Below the pieces are notes generated by a model, which searched no databases, was not told the origin of the DNA, and saw only the letters and a program-made list of their open reading frames with translations. This document shows positions 1-61,965 of a stretch of 64,000 bases of DNA, piece after piece. The position numbers and the translations under genes are program-made. The stretch comes from Zoroaster sp. YZ-2022 (taxonomy: Eukaryota; Echinodermata; Asteroidea; Forcipulatida; Zoroasteridae). The stretch is from NCBI GenBank assembly GCA_029582265.1, contig CM055820.1, positions 14,311,695 to 14,375,694 on the forward strand, given 5' to 3'. Every line of letters starts with the position of its first letter. Positions within the stretch are counted from its first letter, which is position 1.

Positions 1-1357
1 TGATTTAAAGGCATCCTGGGAAATTTTCTTCTTGCGCGCGCGCATGCGTGGTAGCTCTCGCGAAACAATGGTCCTTGGTCTCTGTGCGGTTTGTTCATTC
101 ACACGGCCTATCGTGGTGAACTTTCACAACGGTGTTTTTGCTGGTCTCGACCGTGGTCAGGAAAAGACTACGGACCTGTGTTTGTGCAGAGCAGAGGTAC
201 ATTTCACACGAAGTGTATTTGACAACGTTGTGTTCTTAGGACCATGGGCCCCCTGCTTATTTCCCTCGTGTGAAAAGGGCGCGTTGAAAAGAACTCTGCC
301 TTGCTACGTACCAGGGGATAATATAGACTTGGTTCCAGCTCCAAGTCTGTCGTGGTTTTTTGTCTGTCTGAAGCCAATACATACAGTATCGCATTAAATA
401 GCGCCCTCTTGTGTATTAACCTCCGACACGCGAGCAAGTTAGGGCTGTGATAGCCAGGAGGGGTAAACCATGGAGGAAGGAATGGGTAAACGGCGTTTTG
501 CGTGGCTGATAGACAACAAATAACCGCGATCTCAGACTTGAAATCAAGTCTAGGGATAATAGGGCTGCTGAGCAGAACAAGTTGCTTAATTACCAGAAAT
601 ATTTGCCGAGCAGAATTTCTTGATTACCAGCCAAACGTGTGCATAAAATGAGTGCACTTTCGCTGGTAGTTTAATGCTTAGTGAACAAATTGCTAAGCAA
701 AGTTCTCTGCTTAGTAGCTCTATGAAATTGGTCCCTGGTGTATGGTAAAAACAGATTTGTGTATAATTGGTTTTTAAATTGGTTTGAAGCGTTAATCATT
801 GTGTCTGCTTGTCTGAGATGGGGGGGGGGGGGGCTGTTCCACAGAGAAGACCATGAGTGTGAGAAGGAACGGTCCCATCAACATGAGTATTGAAATGTCG
901 ACATGACAGTTGTTGTTTAGAAGAGCGGAGATGCTAGCTGACATTGCAATGCTTAACTGAACAAAAGAAAAGAAAAACAAACAGAACATAAATCTACAAA
1001 CTTGAGTCAAGAATCAAAGTGATTTTAATTAAATTGCTCTCCGGGATTTCCAATGATAAATGCTACAAAGTGTCATCAGTTTCTACAGGAAAACTAACGT
1101 TTTTTGTTCTCATAATAAGCAAGATGATTGAAGTTATTAATATTATCCTACCTATAGTCATTCATAAATACCCAAGACAGTTTAGACAATGCAATTGGAT
1201 GAAACGTTATCACGTGAGTACATTTTCATCGTAAAGACATGGCTGTCGATGTGCGTCGAAAATTTTGACATTTTGGAAACGAAACTGGTACCGGGCATTT
1301 ATGAATGGGCACTGGTGGAACGGAAATAAAAGTTTGGTCTGTACTACGAGCTTAACG
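1..1357. other. No recognisable gene
   Basis: A G-run at about 821-833 and ordinary AT-rich sequence. The open frame at 32-397 (plus) has no recognisable domain or codon pattern. Confidence 0.5.
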
Positions 1358-1415
1358 GTTTTGGGCGTGGCCACGGGCGATACAAGACCTCGATTTCGCT
1401 CGTGACCACGCCCAA
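1358..1415. repeat. Inverted repeat (hairpin) with GGGCGTGG core
   Basis: TTTTGGGCGTGGCCACGGGC pairs with a downstream arm ending GACCACGCCCAAAAA around a short loop. It could be a small foldback element or structured RNA; function unknown. Confidence 0.5.
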
Positions 1416-1737
1416 AAAGCGGTCAATATCCTGTGAAGAACTTTTATTACATAAGTAATGATGGCTGCTGATAGGGGTGTAGTTATATCTCGTCAAGCAA
1501 AAATAATACTCAAAAATGTAAATGGTGAAGATTATCCCTGCCTCTAAAAAAGAACTATATTGTTAGTACCAAATTGAATGATATTAATGACGATAGGTTG
1601 AATGAATAACTCATTTAAATTAATTTCAATTCCAAATAGTACGAGATGTTGGGATCGGAGTAAAGGAAAGTATCACACTCCAGACCATAATGTTGATATC
1701 TCAGTATTTTATGCATATTATTATATAAGCCATTTAA

Positions 1738-1994
1738 CCCTCCTATAGGTTTAACACTCAAAGACACTCAAAATTTGTATGTAACTCCCAACCCATTGAC
1801 TTTGTGCAGTGCACTCAAATAAATGCAAGGACATGTGGCTAGGAGGTCAAACCAAAACCACTCGACAGTACATACACAGCTCTGTGTGACTCTGTGGTTT
1901 GACCTACTAATTGGCAATGCACCCAAAAATACTCAAGTGACTGTCTGTGAGTGCCTTGCTGACTGGGCCAAATTTCAGCCTGGGCATAGGAGGG
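1738..1994. mobile_element. TTAA-flanked MITE (piggyBac-like ends)
   Basis: TTAA at 1734-1737 and 1995-1998 borders inverted ends CCCTCCTAT / ATAGGAGGG. TTAA target duplication and CCC ends fit piggyBac-type non-autonomous elements. 257 bp, no coding capacity. Confidence 0.6.
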
Positions 1995-2330
1995 TTAATA
2001 AGTAAATTATTAAATTTCTAAATAGAGAACTGAAGTATGACGTCACATTCCAATGTGATCATGGTGGCTGGTTTTGTTTCAGTACCATTCTATGATGTAA
2101 CACTTACAAAATGGTTCAGTGAATTTATTAACATGATGTCATTACATTTTGCTCTCTATGGAGAAATACTGAAACAAAGGAAAGTCGATTGGAGGGGTAG
2201 GGAAGAAACAGTCACTGAACACTGACACAGAGACATAATGGCAGATTTACAGGCGTACAGACAGGGAAATAAACAGACAGACACAATGACAAATATAGGG
2301 ACGGACAGACCTTGACACAAACCATAGTCT

Positions 2331-2760
2331 TATAACCAGGATTTGGAAAGAGGGGGTTACCGCCTTATTTTGATATAGCGCGGAAAATATACCAATGCTG
2401 ACGACAGCTGACTAATGGTTGAATTGTGCTTGATCAACACCTATTAACTCTCATGCCTAATAACAGGTACACTAAAATGACTTGTCAAATATGGTTCCCG
2501 TTGCCAAGGTTTTACATGAAACTAGTAAAGCATCCATGCCCAATAGTCTGGTTCCAATATTAGTAGACCTGACTCCTCAATCTATCATAGACTAGAAAGA
2601 GTTGGGTCATGTTAGTCCAACTAGATAGTTAACCACCGTTCGCAGTCATAGTTTATGTGTCACTTTGTATGTTAGAGTAACACTGCATCCTGGTATATAT
2701 TAAAAGACTTTGCAAAGTGTAGGGGTTATTTTGAACCTCTGTAACACCCCCCTGGTTATA
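2331..2760. mobile_element. Possible MITE with TATAACCAGG ends
   Basis: A perfect 10-bp inverted repeat TATAACCAGG / CCTGGTTATA bounds 430 bp, and the next bases (GGGGGTTAC versus GGGGGTGTTAC) also pair. No clear target duplication and no coding signal. Confidence 0.4.
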
Positions 2761-4043
2761 CCTATGTCAAAAGGGGAGTCACACAACAGAAACTCAAACA
2801 CAGAAGACTGGAATTGCCATTTTACAACTGCAATTTTGTATTCATTAAATTGATATTCAAAACTACAAATTAAAATCTAGATTCAGGCATTTTTAATTGC
2901 AAAACCTTCATCACACTAAAAGATAACTTTGGCTATGTATAGAAATTACAAAATAATTATAGAAAAATAACAAAGGATAATTCAACACAGTACAAATAAA
3001 TACACCTTATAGGATACATTAATTACGGCATAAAAACATACCAAATGCAGAATTAAAAACAAACTAAATCAAAAAAGTACAACAAAAACTTTGCAAATAA
3101 CCTTTATTAATTTCAAAGGAGCAACTGCTGATTCAACTTTGCAAGATATGTATCACCAAAAAAAGGAAAACTACATTTTTACACTACTCTAGCGACAGCA
3201 CGTTAATTGCATCTGAAATGTGAATAATTACTTTTGTACAACCACCACTGATTAATTCTTTCTCAAACATTTAAATTTCTTTATACAAGCTGCAACAGTC
3301 TAACGTGGGTTTATGTTGGGGTGTTGTAAGCAAAAGACATCTACCAAACATTGTTCTTTGCTTTGTTTGTCTTGATTGGCTTTGGAGGTAGATTGTGGGC
3401 CTCATTATGAATATTCAAAACATTTATGGATATTCAAAACATCTATGAATATATAAGCATTCTGCATAATAAATGTAATTTTTTATTGTAGGGGTAATTT
3501 GATTCTAATACATTGGATCAAACTTTAAAGCTAAATCTTTGATACAACTTGAAAAATACGATCAGGAATTCAAGAATCTTGTTTTCAAATGGGTAAAATC
3601 GGCCACATTTTCAAAGCAGCCATTGACTGACACAATGTTGACAAAAGCTTGTTTTGAACAATGCTTAGAACAACACATCCCTTGCGTTATTTCGGTATCA
3701 ACTAATGTACATGTAGTTTGATATGCTTGGTAAATAGCCAAATGAAAAACATCAAGTTTTTTTTTTGACCAAAGGGGTGGTTTTGATAACTAGGTTGTTT
3801 TTACCTAATTACTTGCCTATTATGTAATGATCAATAAAATAAAATAAAAATCTACAAAAAAAATCTAAGAGTAACATTTATAATTACACTTTCTGATATG
3901 TGGTTATTGGACTGATTAATTGAACATTCAAACTATAGCACAACTGTATCTCTAATTTTGTATCTAAATTCACACAATATTGTTCTTCTGATTATTAATA
4001 ACCAACAAGCACTTCATTGCGAATGATTTCAATGCATTACTGT

Positions 4044-4051
<8 letters not shown>

Positions 4052-4130
<79 letters not shown>
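4052..4130. repeat. (TA)n microsatellite
   Basis: About 39 TA units without interruption, in the putative 3' UTR region. Confidence 0.95.
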
Positions 4131-4135
<5 letters not shown>

Positions 4136-4469
4136 GTACAAGCATTGATGCTCAATATTAAAACTGAAACAAACCCTAGAACTGGCAAATGCCAGGTTGA
4201 TAATGCAGGTTGCCATGGCAACCCTTTCAATAATATGTACATACATTGGAAAACTTTTCGCACACTCAAGCTACATTTTCATAAAATCAAAACCTACCTG
4301 TTACCTTTAACCTTGTTTGTATAAACATTTGTAAAACCTTTGAATATCTTGACTTTTAAATTGTACATCATACGCAGAAGTCGTAACTTTCAAAATGATT
4401 AAAAATCTGTCCAAGCAGCATTCATATGTCACCATGAGTAGCTTGTGGGTTGTTGTATGTCTTGTTTAT

Positions 4470-4780
4470 CACCACAGATACAAGGGCAGATACAGGGGGG
4501 GCCATTCCCCCTCCCAACTTTTGCCAAAGCTGCCTGCCCCCTTGGATATCGGCTGGAATTGAAAAGTTCCTTACAACTGCATCATGAGCCCGAATACTTC
4601 ACAAACTTGGTCCTGAATATGCATACAATTGCATCAGAGAGTGCTTAAAATCAACCATTGGTTACCTTGGACCCACAACCATGAATGGTTTTGTGCTCCC
4701 AGGTCTGCCCCCACCCCCCCCCCCCCCCTCCAACATTTGGCTTCCTGAAACCCTTTGTTCTAGATCCGCTCTTGCAGATC
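4470..4780. mobile_element. Possible diverged GGCGGATCCAG-type MITE
   Basis: The left part (GCAGATACAGGGGGGGCC) and right part (CTAGATCCGCTCTTGC) resemble the ends of the element at 58536-58786, with C-runs inside. Strongly diverged, so only a suggestion. Confidence 0.25.
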
Positions 4781-6895
4781 AAGAAGCCAAACTGACTGTC
4801 CGTCTGTTCCGTGCTTGACCTTTGACCTAGTTATTAGGTTTTCATCGAGCCTCGACGTGTTGATTTATACTGCATCTTAGATGATACCGGTAATCAATGT
4901 GTATTTATTGCATGTAAGTACAAAGGTTCACTCAGTAGCTCAGAAAATACCTTTCCAGATTTGGTCTTAATCCAAGCCCATCTTAAAAACATAACACTTG
5001 TAAGTCATGGGCCAGGATGTGTGTACTGTATGACAATGACTAGGTTACTCTTATCTGATGAAAAGTGTGTACAGGGTAAGGGGACATACACAAAAGCTAT
5101 CATGTTGTGAATGCATTATCCTACAAGATAAACTACGTGGTGATACAAGCAAGAATGGTGTATAAGTAACTTGTGTTTTAAGCCGATTGTAGTTTGCCTT
5201 CTGATTCCATGATTCCAACACAAACTTATCTCTAGATGTAAATAAGAGACAGCAATGACAGCCAATGACAACACAGTCTTCAAGCATCAGTGATTAACCA
5301 ATACATCTACTCCTAGGTGTATGTCCCCAAAGATATACAAGTTTTCTGAATCTACTACAGGATGTGATTGAGGTCTTGAATATAGGAACCCTCAGTCCAT
5401 GGAATGGAGACAGTAATGAGGTTCATCTCTGGGGTATTTTGCTAATGAGATTCAATTATACATCACTTAAGTCTCACGTTCACACATATTTTATACACAG
5501 GAGCGAAAGGTCTCTGGTACATGTACTCCATACGGAATGCTGGCTTCTTACAAGAAGAACAAAAAATGTATGTACAAGTGTTAGTCATCTCCACAAAACA
5601 CTAACTAACAGGAGAAACAAGTTTTATTTATCAGTATATAAAAAAGAAACGTTTGTGCAGAGATTAATCGCAAATACAGTCATTCAATGAAAATACACAA
5701 AGTCACCTATTTTTAATATCTCAAGTTACTTCAAACCTATGTAACTAATACTACTTATTGATTCAATTTTCTACTTTTTTTTCTCAAAGAACATGTAAGT
5801 CAGTTCATTGGGCAAAGTACAAGTATTCATTTATTGTGTAGCTATCAAACACTTGGTCTAATGATTAAGCTGTTACTTGTTCCACTGACCAAAATATATT
5901 AATAAAATGAAAACAAATTATAATTGGTATGACTTCTGTGTATGAAAGCATTTAATAATGTATTTACATTAGCTGAGCAGTACAATAACTGTTTGGAACA
6001 ATAAAAACTCCTCCAGCGCTTAATTTCGCTGGGATTTGAAAATAATTAATCAAAAAACGAAGGCTTAATGGTGTTTGCCACAATGTTCACACTATTATTT
6101 GTTTCTAAAATCTTCACAGCATTACACTAGATCCATCACCACACAGGAGAAATACAAACTACATGTTCCATGTTGATTAATAAACACCCATAGAAGAAAA
6201 AAACAGCTCGCCTGAATAACGATATACTGTTAAAGATTAAAAATGGTTCTTATTACAATGCAGCCGCACCCTTTGGGTGGGGCACGTTCCTCCCTGATCG
6301 ACTTAAAGGGGAATTCATCTTCCTTAATGTTTGCATCCAATACTGAAAGACAGCTATCTGGTTTCACTTCATACTATGTACAATGCTAGTTTAGCATTTC
6401 CCTCAATGACACGGCAGCATTGCAGTTATATGTACAAATTGCAATCAATCAAAAGTCACCCAGACTAGCTTTGTCTAAACACCCTTATGTTACTAACTCT
6501 TCACAATCTTACAGCCACTTCAACTCAGCATTACCCAACCCCCCCTGCATATCGGTAACAACATTTATTTCTGCTTATTTTCTTTCGTAACCAAAGATGA
6601 ATCAGTTTAAATTTTCCACTCAAAATCTTATTCCAAATCCAACAAATAACAAATCAGCTTGAGTGTATGTCCTAACCTCTTGATACTAATCCCTACATAC
6701 AAATATCTCCCGATGTCAAAGGTCATCTCTACGTTAGATGTCATTCATGTGTCATTAACCGGTGTCAAGGGGGTTATTTTCTGAATGAAGCCACTGGTAT
6801 GAGGTCATACTCCAGATGCTAGAAGTCACATGCTGATGAAGTCCAACCCCTTGATGTTAAAGGTCGTTACCCAATGCTAGTGAGTCGATCTTCGT

Positions 6896-56926
<50,031 letters not shown>

Positions 56927-56938
<12 letters not shown>

Positions 56939-57911
56939 TACCTACGATACCTGCAGGTAAGAAAACACAAATTGTATGCTTTAAAAATATAAGTCGCTAT
57001 AAGTCACTGGCCACCTTCAAGTCACTATATTGCTATACATTGCCTAGAGGCCTTTTCACACTATCTCCGCTTCGAACCATGTTGAAACCAACCCGGATCC
57101 AACCCGGTTCAGCCTGGGTTGTTTTCGACACGGATCGCAAAGACGCAACGTTCACACTGTTCATTACGCGAACCGGCCGCTCCGTGAACCGTGTAACATT
57201 CAATCCGGCTAGAGCCATGTGTATTCACACTACGAAATTCTCAACACGGACCGCATTCGGCACGGCGCGCTGTGATGTTTTCTCGATCCCACAATGCATT
57301 GCGACGCGCCAAGCGGCCGGATGTATACACATTTCCAACATGGCTGCGTCCACTTCGCTCGACGACTCGTTCTTTGTAGTAGTAATGTACATGTTTTTGT
57401 ACATTCTGCGGAGAAAAAGGGTTGATGTTATACAAGCCCACGCTCGGCATAGGATGTGCGTGCATACAATGTACATGTACATGTACATTGTACATGCATG
57501 ACATGTACATGTACGTAGTGCACCGGCGCGGCCTCACAGCTGATTGTTTATTGACCTTTGTACCCGTGTCAGATTTTCGTAGAATTTCGCGCCACACAAC
57601 TCAACACGGATCGGCGGTAAGTGAGCTCAACTCAGGGCGGTTCACACTATCATTTTCGACACGGTTCACGCCGAAAAATGTAATTTCAATCTGAGTTGAG
57701 ATTTTCAACCCTGGTCCCTGCCAGGGTTGATTTCGATCCGGCTAGAGCATGCTAACCGGGTTGGAACAGGGTTGAAATTTTAGAAGTGGGAAAAGGGTTG
57801 AAAAAATCTCGCGGTTGGAACCGGTTCTGACCCCGAGATTATGGACAGTGTGGAAAGGCCTTAGGATACCTGCAGGTAAGAAAACACAAATTGTATGCTT
57901 TAAAAATATAA
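56927..57911. repeat. Tandem duplication of the exon 1 start and acceptor
   Basis: About 65 bp at 56927-56992, covering the start codon and acceptor of PMCA exon 1, recur as 57028-57047 plus 57862-57911, split by a transposon. Shared words: TATTGCTATACATT, GATACCTGCAGGTAAG and TTGTATGCTTTAAAAATA. Confidence 0.85.
57048..57861. mobile_element. 814-bp TIR element upstream of PMCA exon 1
   Basis: Ends AGGCCTTTTCACACTAT and (complement) AGGCCTTTCCACACTGT. TAG at 57045-57047 and 57862-57864 is the target duplication; the empty site can be read from the other copy of the duplicated exon start. The 3-bp TSD is reminiscent of PIF/Harbinger, though TAG is not its usual TWA. The interior has repeated GTTCACACT words and no transposase. 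Confidence 0.7.
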
Positions 57912-58535
57912 GTACCAACCACTGTCATGATTGCAGGTTACACTGATTTACATGTATGTCCTTGTACACTTACATGTACGAGTACATACATGTATTATAA
58001 AGAAGTCACACTTGGTTTCAAGTCCATTAGCAGTAATTAGCACTTTTTATGTACATGTACACCGTTTAAAAAATTTCTATATAATGCATATGAGAGATCT
58101 AGTTGCTTCAGCTCAAATAATGAGACTATGAGTCACCAACATGGATATATCCTCTTGGATAGTTTGGCTTCCAGTAACAATACCTCCAACTGATCAATTG
58201 GTCTTACTCTAAACTCGCACTTTTCCAAGCTTCTATCTCCATGACAACCCCATCAGCATGATGGCAATTCAAGGCATAATCAATCAGTTAGCTAATGCAT
58301 TCAGAGAGCTAGGTGAATCATGACAATATAAAGGAGATGTACATATATGTAATGCATACTAACCATGCATGTATTTAAGCAATGTAGTCAATGTTATAGT
58401 TATCAATCCTTCCATCCAACATGGTGGATTGTATGGGCTAACAACAGCATAATAGAAATATGCTATAGACATTACTATACAACATTATGGGGATGAAACT
58501 ATAAGACGCCAAAGCAATTTATCCTGGAAAGTCAT

Positions 58536-58786
58536 TGGCGGATCCAGGCGGGGGGCTATAGCCCCCCCCCCCCCTAAAATCGTAAAAAAAAAAAAAAAAT
58601 TTAAAGAACAGAATCAGATACAAACGGTAAGGTATTCCCCCTCATGTTTCCCCTCATGTTTCCCCTCATTTCTCCCTCACTGTGCTTTGTTTTCCTCTCC
58701 CTTTGATTATTTCATTGTAATTTTTGTAGTACTGAAAAATCGTTCTTGATTCTCAGCCCCCCCTAAAAAATATTCTGGATCCGCCC
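58536..58786. mobile_element. MITE with GGCGGATCCAG ends
   Basis: GGCGGATCCAGG at the left and TCTGGATCCGCC at the right; polyC and polyA runs inside and AGCCCCCCCTAAAA near the end. Likely a small DNA transposon; superfamily uncertain. Confidence 0.55.
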
Positions 58787-59127
58787 ATGAAAGTATTTTA
58801 GGTAATTAATTTGATAAATGATCAACATACTACGAGTGGAACATTGTAAATGTTCTACATTTAGTAGCCAAGAAAGTATCTTAGGTACATGTAATTAATT
58901 TGATAAATGATTAACATACTATGAGTGGTGTTCTACATTTAGTAGCCAAACATACCTGAATAGATAAACCATGAGGTACTGCAGTACCCCCCCCCCCCTT
59001 CCATTGACAGATCATCAGGCAAAGGGGACACCCCTTTTTAATGGCATGCATGTAAATTTACCTTCTTTTTCTGGCAAGCCACCTCTCTTAATTGTTAGCC
59101 ACCTTTGATCAGCCAATTTTAATAGTG

Positions 59128-59352
59128 TGTGGGGCTGTGGGCGCATTTGTTTACGGTGTGAACCAAGGACTTATAACAAAAGGGAACAATGGGTTGGGGG
59201 TTATTGTTTGAAAATGTTCACAGTTGAAAAATGTGTACAAATCAAATGGGAGATGCCTAAAAACGTTTTAGAAGTCCAACAATGAAAGGAACAATAGAAG
59301 AGAAAATAGGTCTACGGTTTACATCATAAAACAAATGTGTGTGTGTGTGTGA
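59128..59352. repeat. Diverged relative of module B plus (GT)n
   Basis: GTGGGCGCATTTG and ACTTATAACAAAAGGGAACA resemble the module B start at 33070; a (GT)n run follows at 59337-59352. Confidence 0.4.
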
Positions 59353-59366
59353 TTGTGTGTTTGGGG

Positions 59367-59590
59367 AATAATAATAATAATAATAATAATGTGGACTTAT
59401 ATAGCGCACGTATCCACCAAACTGGTGCTCAAGGCTCATTATATTATTACCCCTGCTCATCAGGCACATAAATCATTCCTGAAACCATCTCGGCTCCCTG
59501 GGGAGTATTCAGCTCAATTACTGACATTACAGCGCATAATAGGGCTAATCAAACATAACAACCAACTCTGCCAATTAATAAAAAACAACC
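59367..59590 (-). mobile_element. SINE family 1, 3' part, reverse orientation
   Basis: Plus strand begins with (AAT)n then GTGGACTTATATAGCGCACG and continues through the body sequence seen at 13500-13690. Confidence 0.75.
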
Positions 59591-60451
59591 AGTCTTAACC
59601 AGTTCGCGTCGGAGGCCGTGTATACACACAATTTTTTTTTGCACCACGGATCGGAGAGCGTCTAAACACGCCATAGGAAACTCCGGAATATTTGTATGCA
59701 TGCTCGGTTGACGTGGCAATGAGCCGACCGTACAGTGACATGCTCGGTAAACGTGGCCACGCGCTGTGGAAGCTTCCAGTTCCATTAACGTGTTTGTGTG
59801 GGAAAAAGAAACCCGCACAGGGGCCCAGAAAAACTTTTTTATTCCCGACGCGAACTGGTTAAAGGACAGTTACATACGAAATAAACTTGAAGGACTAGAT
59901 TGGACAAAAAGATCCCCCTCCCAGCCTATGACACTAATTAACGATATCACTAACACACAAAGAGATTAAAAATACAAGAATTAGAAATACGAATGCATCT
60001 TAAATTTTAATTAGCTTTTCTTCCCAAGTCCGACAAAAACGTTTGTGACTGGCTCTGGCAAAACCCTAAACTTGGACCCAATTTCCAAAAGTGACCTCCC
60101 AAATTTATCATGAAAATCAACAATGTTCCCAACAACGTTTCAGGATTTTTCTTTTTCCATCAAAATCTAGAGAAAATGCTCTATATGGTGACATGAAAAC
60201 TGGTCCCTCAAACTGGTCCCTGGGGTCAGTTTTTGACCTTTTCATGGCTGTTACGCATTATGGTAGATGCGGAGAAGTTTCGGGTTTTGCCAGAGTGGGT
60301 CACAATAAACATTTACACATGTATCACTCTGCAGACATTATCACTATATGTCAAACATGTAAAAGTCTACACCAAGGCTGACAAGCATAAAGCATGATAT
60401 CTCACACGTTAACACTGGGAGTTTCCTGGAGGGTACAGAAACCAGGATGAC

Positions 60452-60600
60452 TGTAATAATAAAAATGGTGGATTTTTATATAGTGCCAACTCCATCACAA
60501 TGTGATGCTCAAGGCACTTTTTTACATTATTATCAGACTACTTTTTAAAAATCATTCCTGGGTCATTTTCAACTTACTGGGAAGTATACAGCCAAACAGT
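60452..60600 (-). mobile_element. Diverged SINE family 1-like fragment
   Basis: TATATAGTGCCAACTCCATC, GCTCAAGGCAC and AAATCATTCCTGGGTC match the family 1 body only loosely; probably an older subfamily. Confidence 0.4.
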
Positions 60601-61496
60601 GTACATGTACATGTACATGTTTATATGTTTTCACATTCTGTACAACATACAGAGAATCGGACAATTGATATTGTGCATGCACATATTTTAAATAGTATAC
60701 ACAGTTACACAGCCAGACACGTACATTGTAATATTAATAAATGTAAAGAGATAAATATAATGTACGTACATATTCTTCATCAAAAAGAAACCGGAGTAAG
60801 CTTACATCAAACAAATGTCTTATAATCATCATCAGAAATTAAATTATGCTGCATGGTTCAGCTAGCAGTCCACCAAGGTCAGATGACAGCCGAAACTTGA
60901 CAAAACCACATGATGACAACATAACCATGTTTTAAATTCAGGACTTGTCTGTCTTGCCATTTGACTGTCACATCCTGGCACTTACGCATGAAGAAGCGAC
61001 ACACTTGGCCAACTATATTAATGGGGCCGTTTCCCCCTGACAAAAGCACCTAATTATCACACACCATGATAATCTTTTTTATTTCCCTTAGATGCCAACG
61101 CAGCCATTTGTTGATTTGCCCATAAGGTTCCTCTAGAAGTCATTTATCATTATAATTAATACGATCAGAGTGGTGACAACCAACTGTGGTTTAAGTAGGA
61201 TTGGAAGCTTTGCATGGTAGAAGTACATGTACAGTAGAAGTAAGGTTTGAGGTAGCACCATGTCACAATCTCGTCGGAGTTGTAATAATTGTTGTTTCTG
61301 AGAATAACCCAGTGGTGAGAAACTCACACCAGCTCACTCTCAAATGTGGTTTGCACGTTCACAGTACATGTATATAACTGGTTTGATGTGAGAATCTACT
61401 GTGTAATGCAATGAGGAAAGAGAATATAGAGAATTGCATGAGATAAACATCACCAACCTGCCCAGCTACATACAGAGAATTCCACATACATTTGTA

Positions 61497-61753
61497 CACT
61501 CACTGTCCAAAAGTATTGCAACATGCTTAAAATTAGCACTTTACAGTAACAGGTAAGATGATCATTTAATCTGATTTCATCGATCGTGTATTACATAATT
61601 TCCGAGCAAGAACAGTAAAAAAGAACATTGACTTCAAAACACAGGCACTTTCAAGAAGTCTTAAGTAGTGTAAATAAAATAAAATAAATTATTGTAACAC
61701 AGTTCTCCAAACTGAACTTTGGTGTGTGTTGCAATACTTATGGCCAGTGAGTG
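61497..61753. mobile_element. 257-bp mariner-like MITE
   Basis: CACTCACTGTCCAAAAGTAT and TTGCAACA at the left pair with TGTTGCAATACTTATGGCCA and GTGAGTG at the right. TA flanks both sides (61495-61496, 61754-61755). Confidence 0.75.
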
Positions 61754-61872
61754 TACATGTAGTTTACCCAAAAATGCTCACATCACTCCCACAAACCTTA
61801 TATCAACCCTATATCAACCCTACATATTTTATTTAACCTAATCATACCATATACTTCCTTTGTTTACATGCT

Positions 61873-61965
61873 ATTGGTAATAATATAATGCGCCTTGAGC
61901 ACCAGTTTGGTGGATACGTGTGCTATATAAGTCCACATTATTATTATTATTATTATTATTATTGA
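61873..61965 (+). mobile_element. SINE family 1, 3' fragment
   Basis: TAATATAATGCGCCTTGAGC through CTATATAAGTCCAC and an (ATT)n tail. Confidence 0.75.

Larger units (their letters stand above)
3103..6895 (-). other. Probable 3' UTR of the PMCA gene
   Basis: AT-rich stretch directly after the stop codon with no coding signal. Candidate AATAAA polyadenylation signals on the minus strand lie at 6564-6569 and 3103-3108; the latter is followed by a T/GT-rich stretch. The true end cannot be set from sequence alone. The region also holds the (TA)n run. Confidence 0.3.

Noticed and set aside
32..397. 121-residue plus-strand open frame at the window start
   Set aside because: No recognisable domain, no splice context, and amino-acid make-up typical of chance frames.
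57040..57694. Several open frames above PMCA exon 1
   Set aside because: They fall within the 814-bp non-autonomous transposon and have no transposase motifs.
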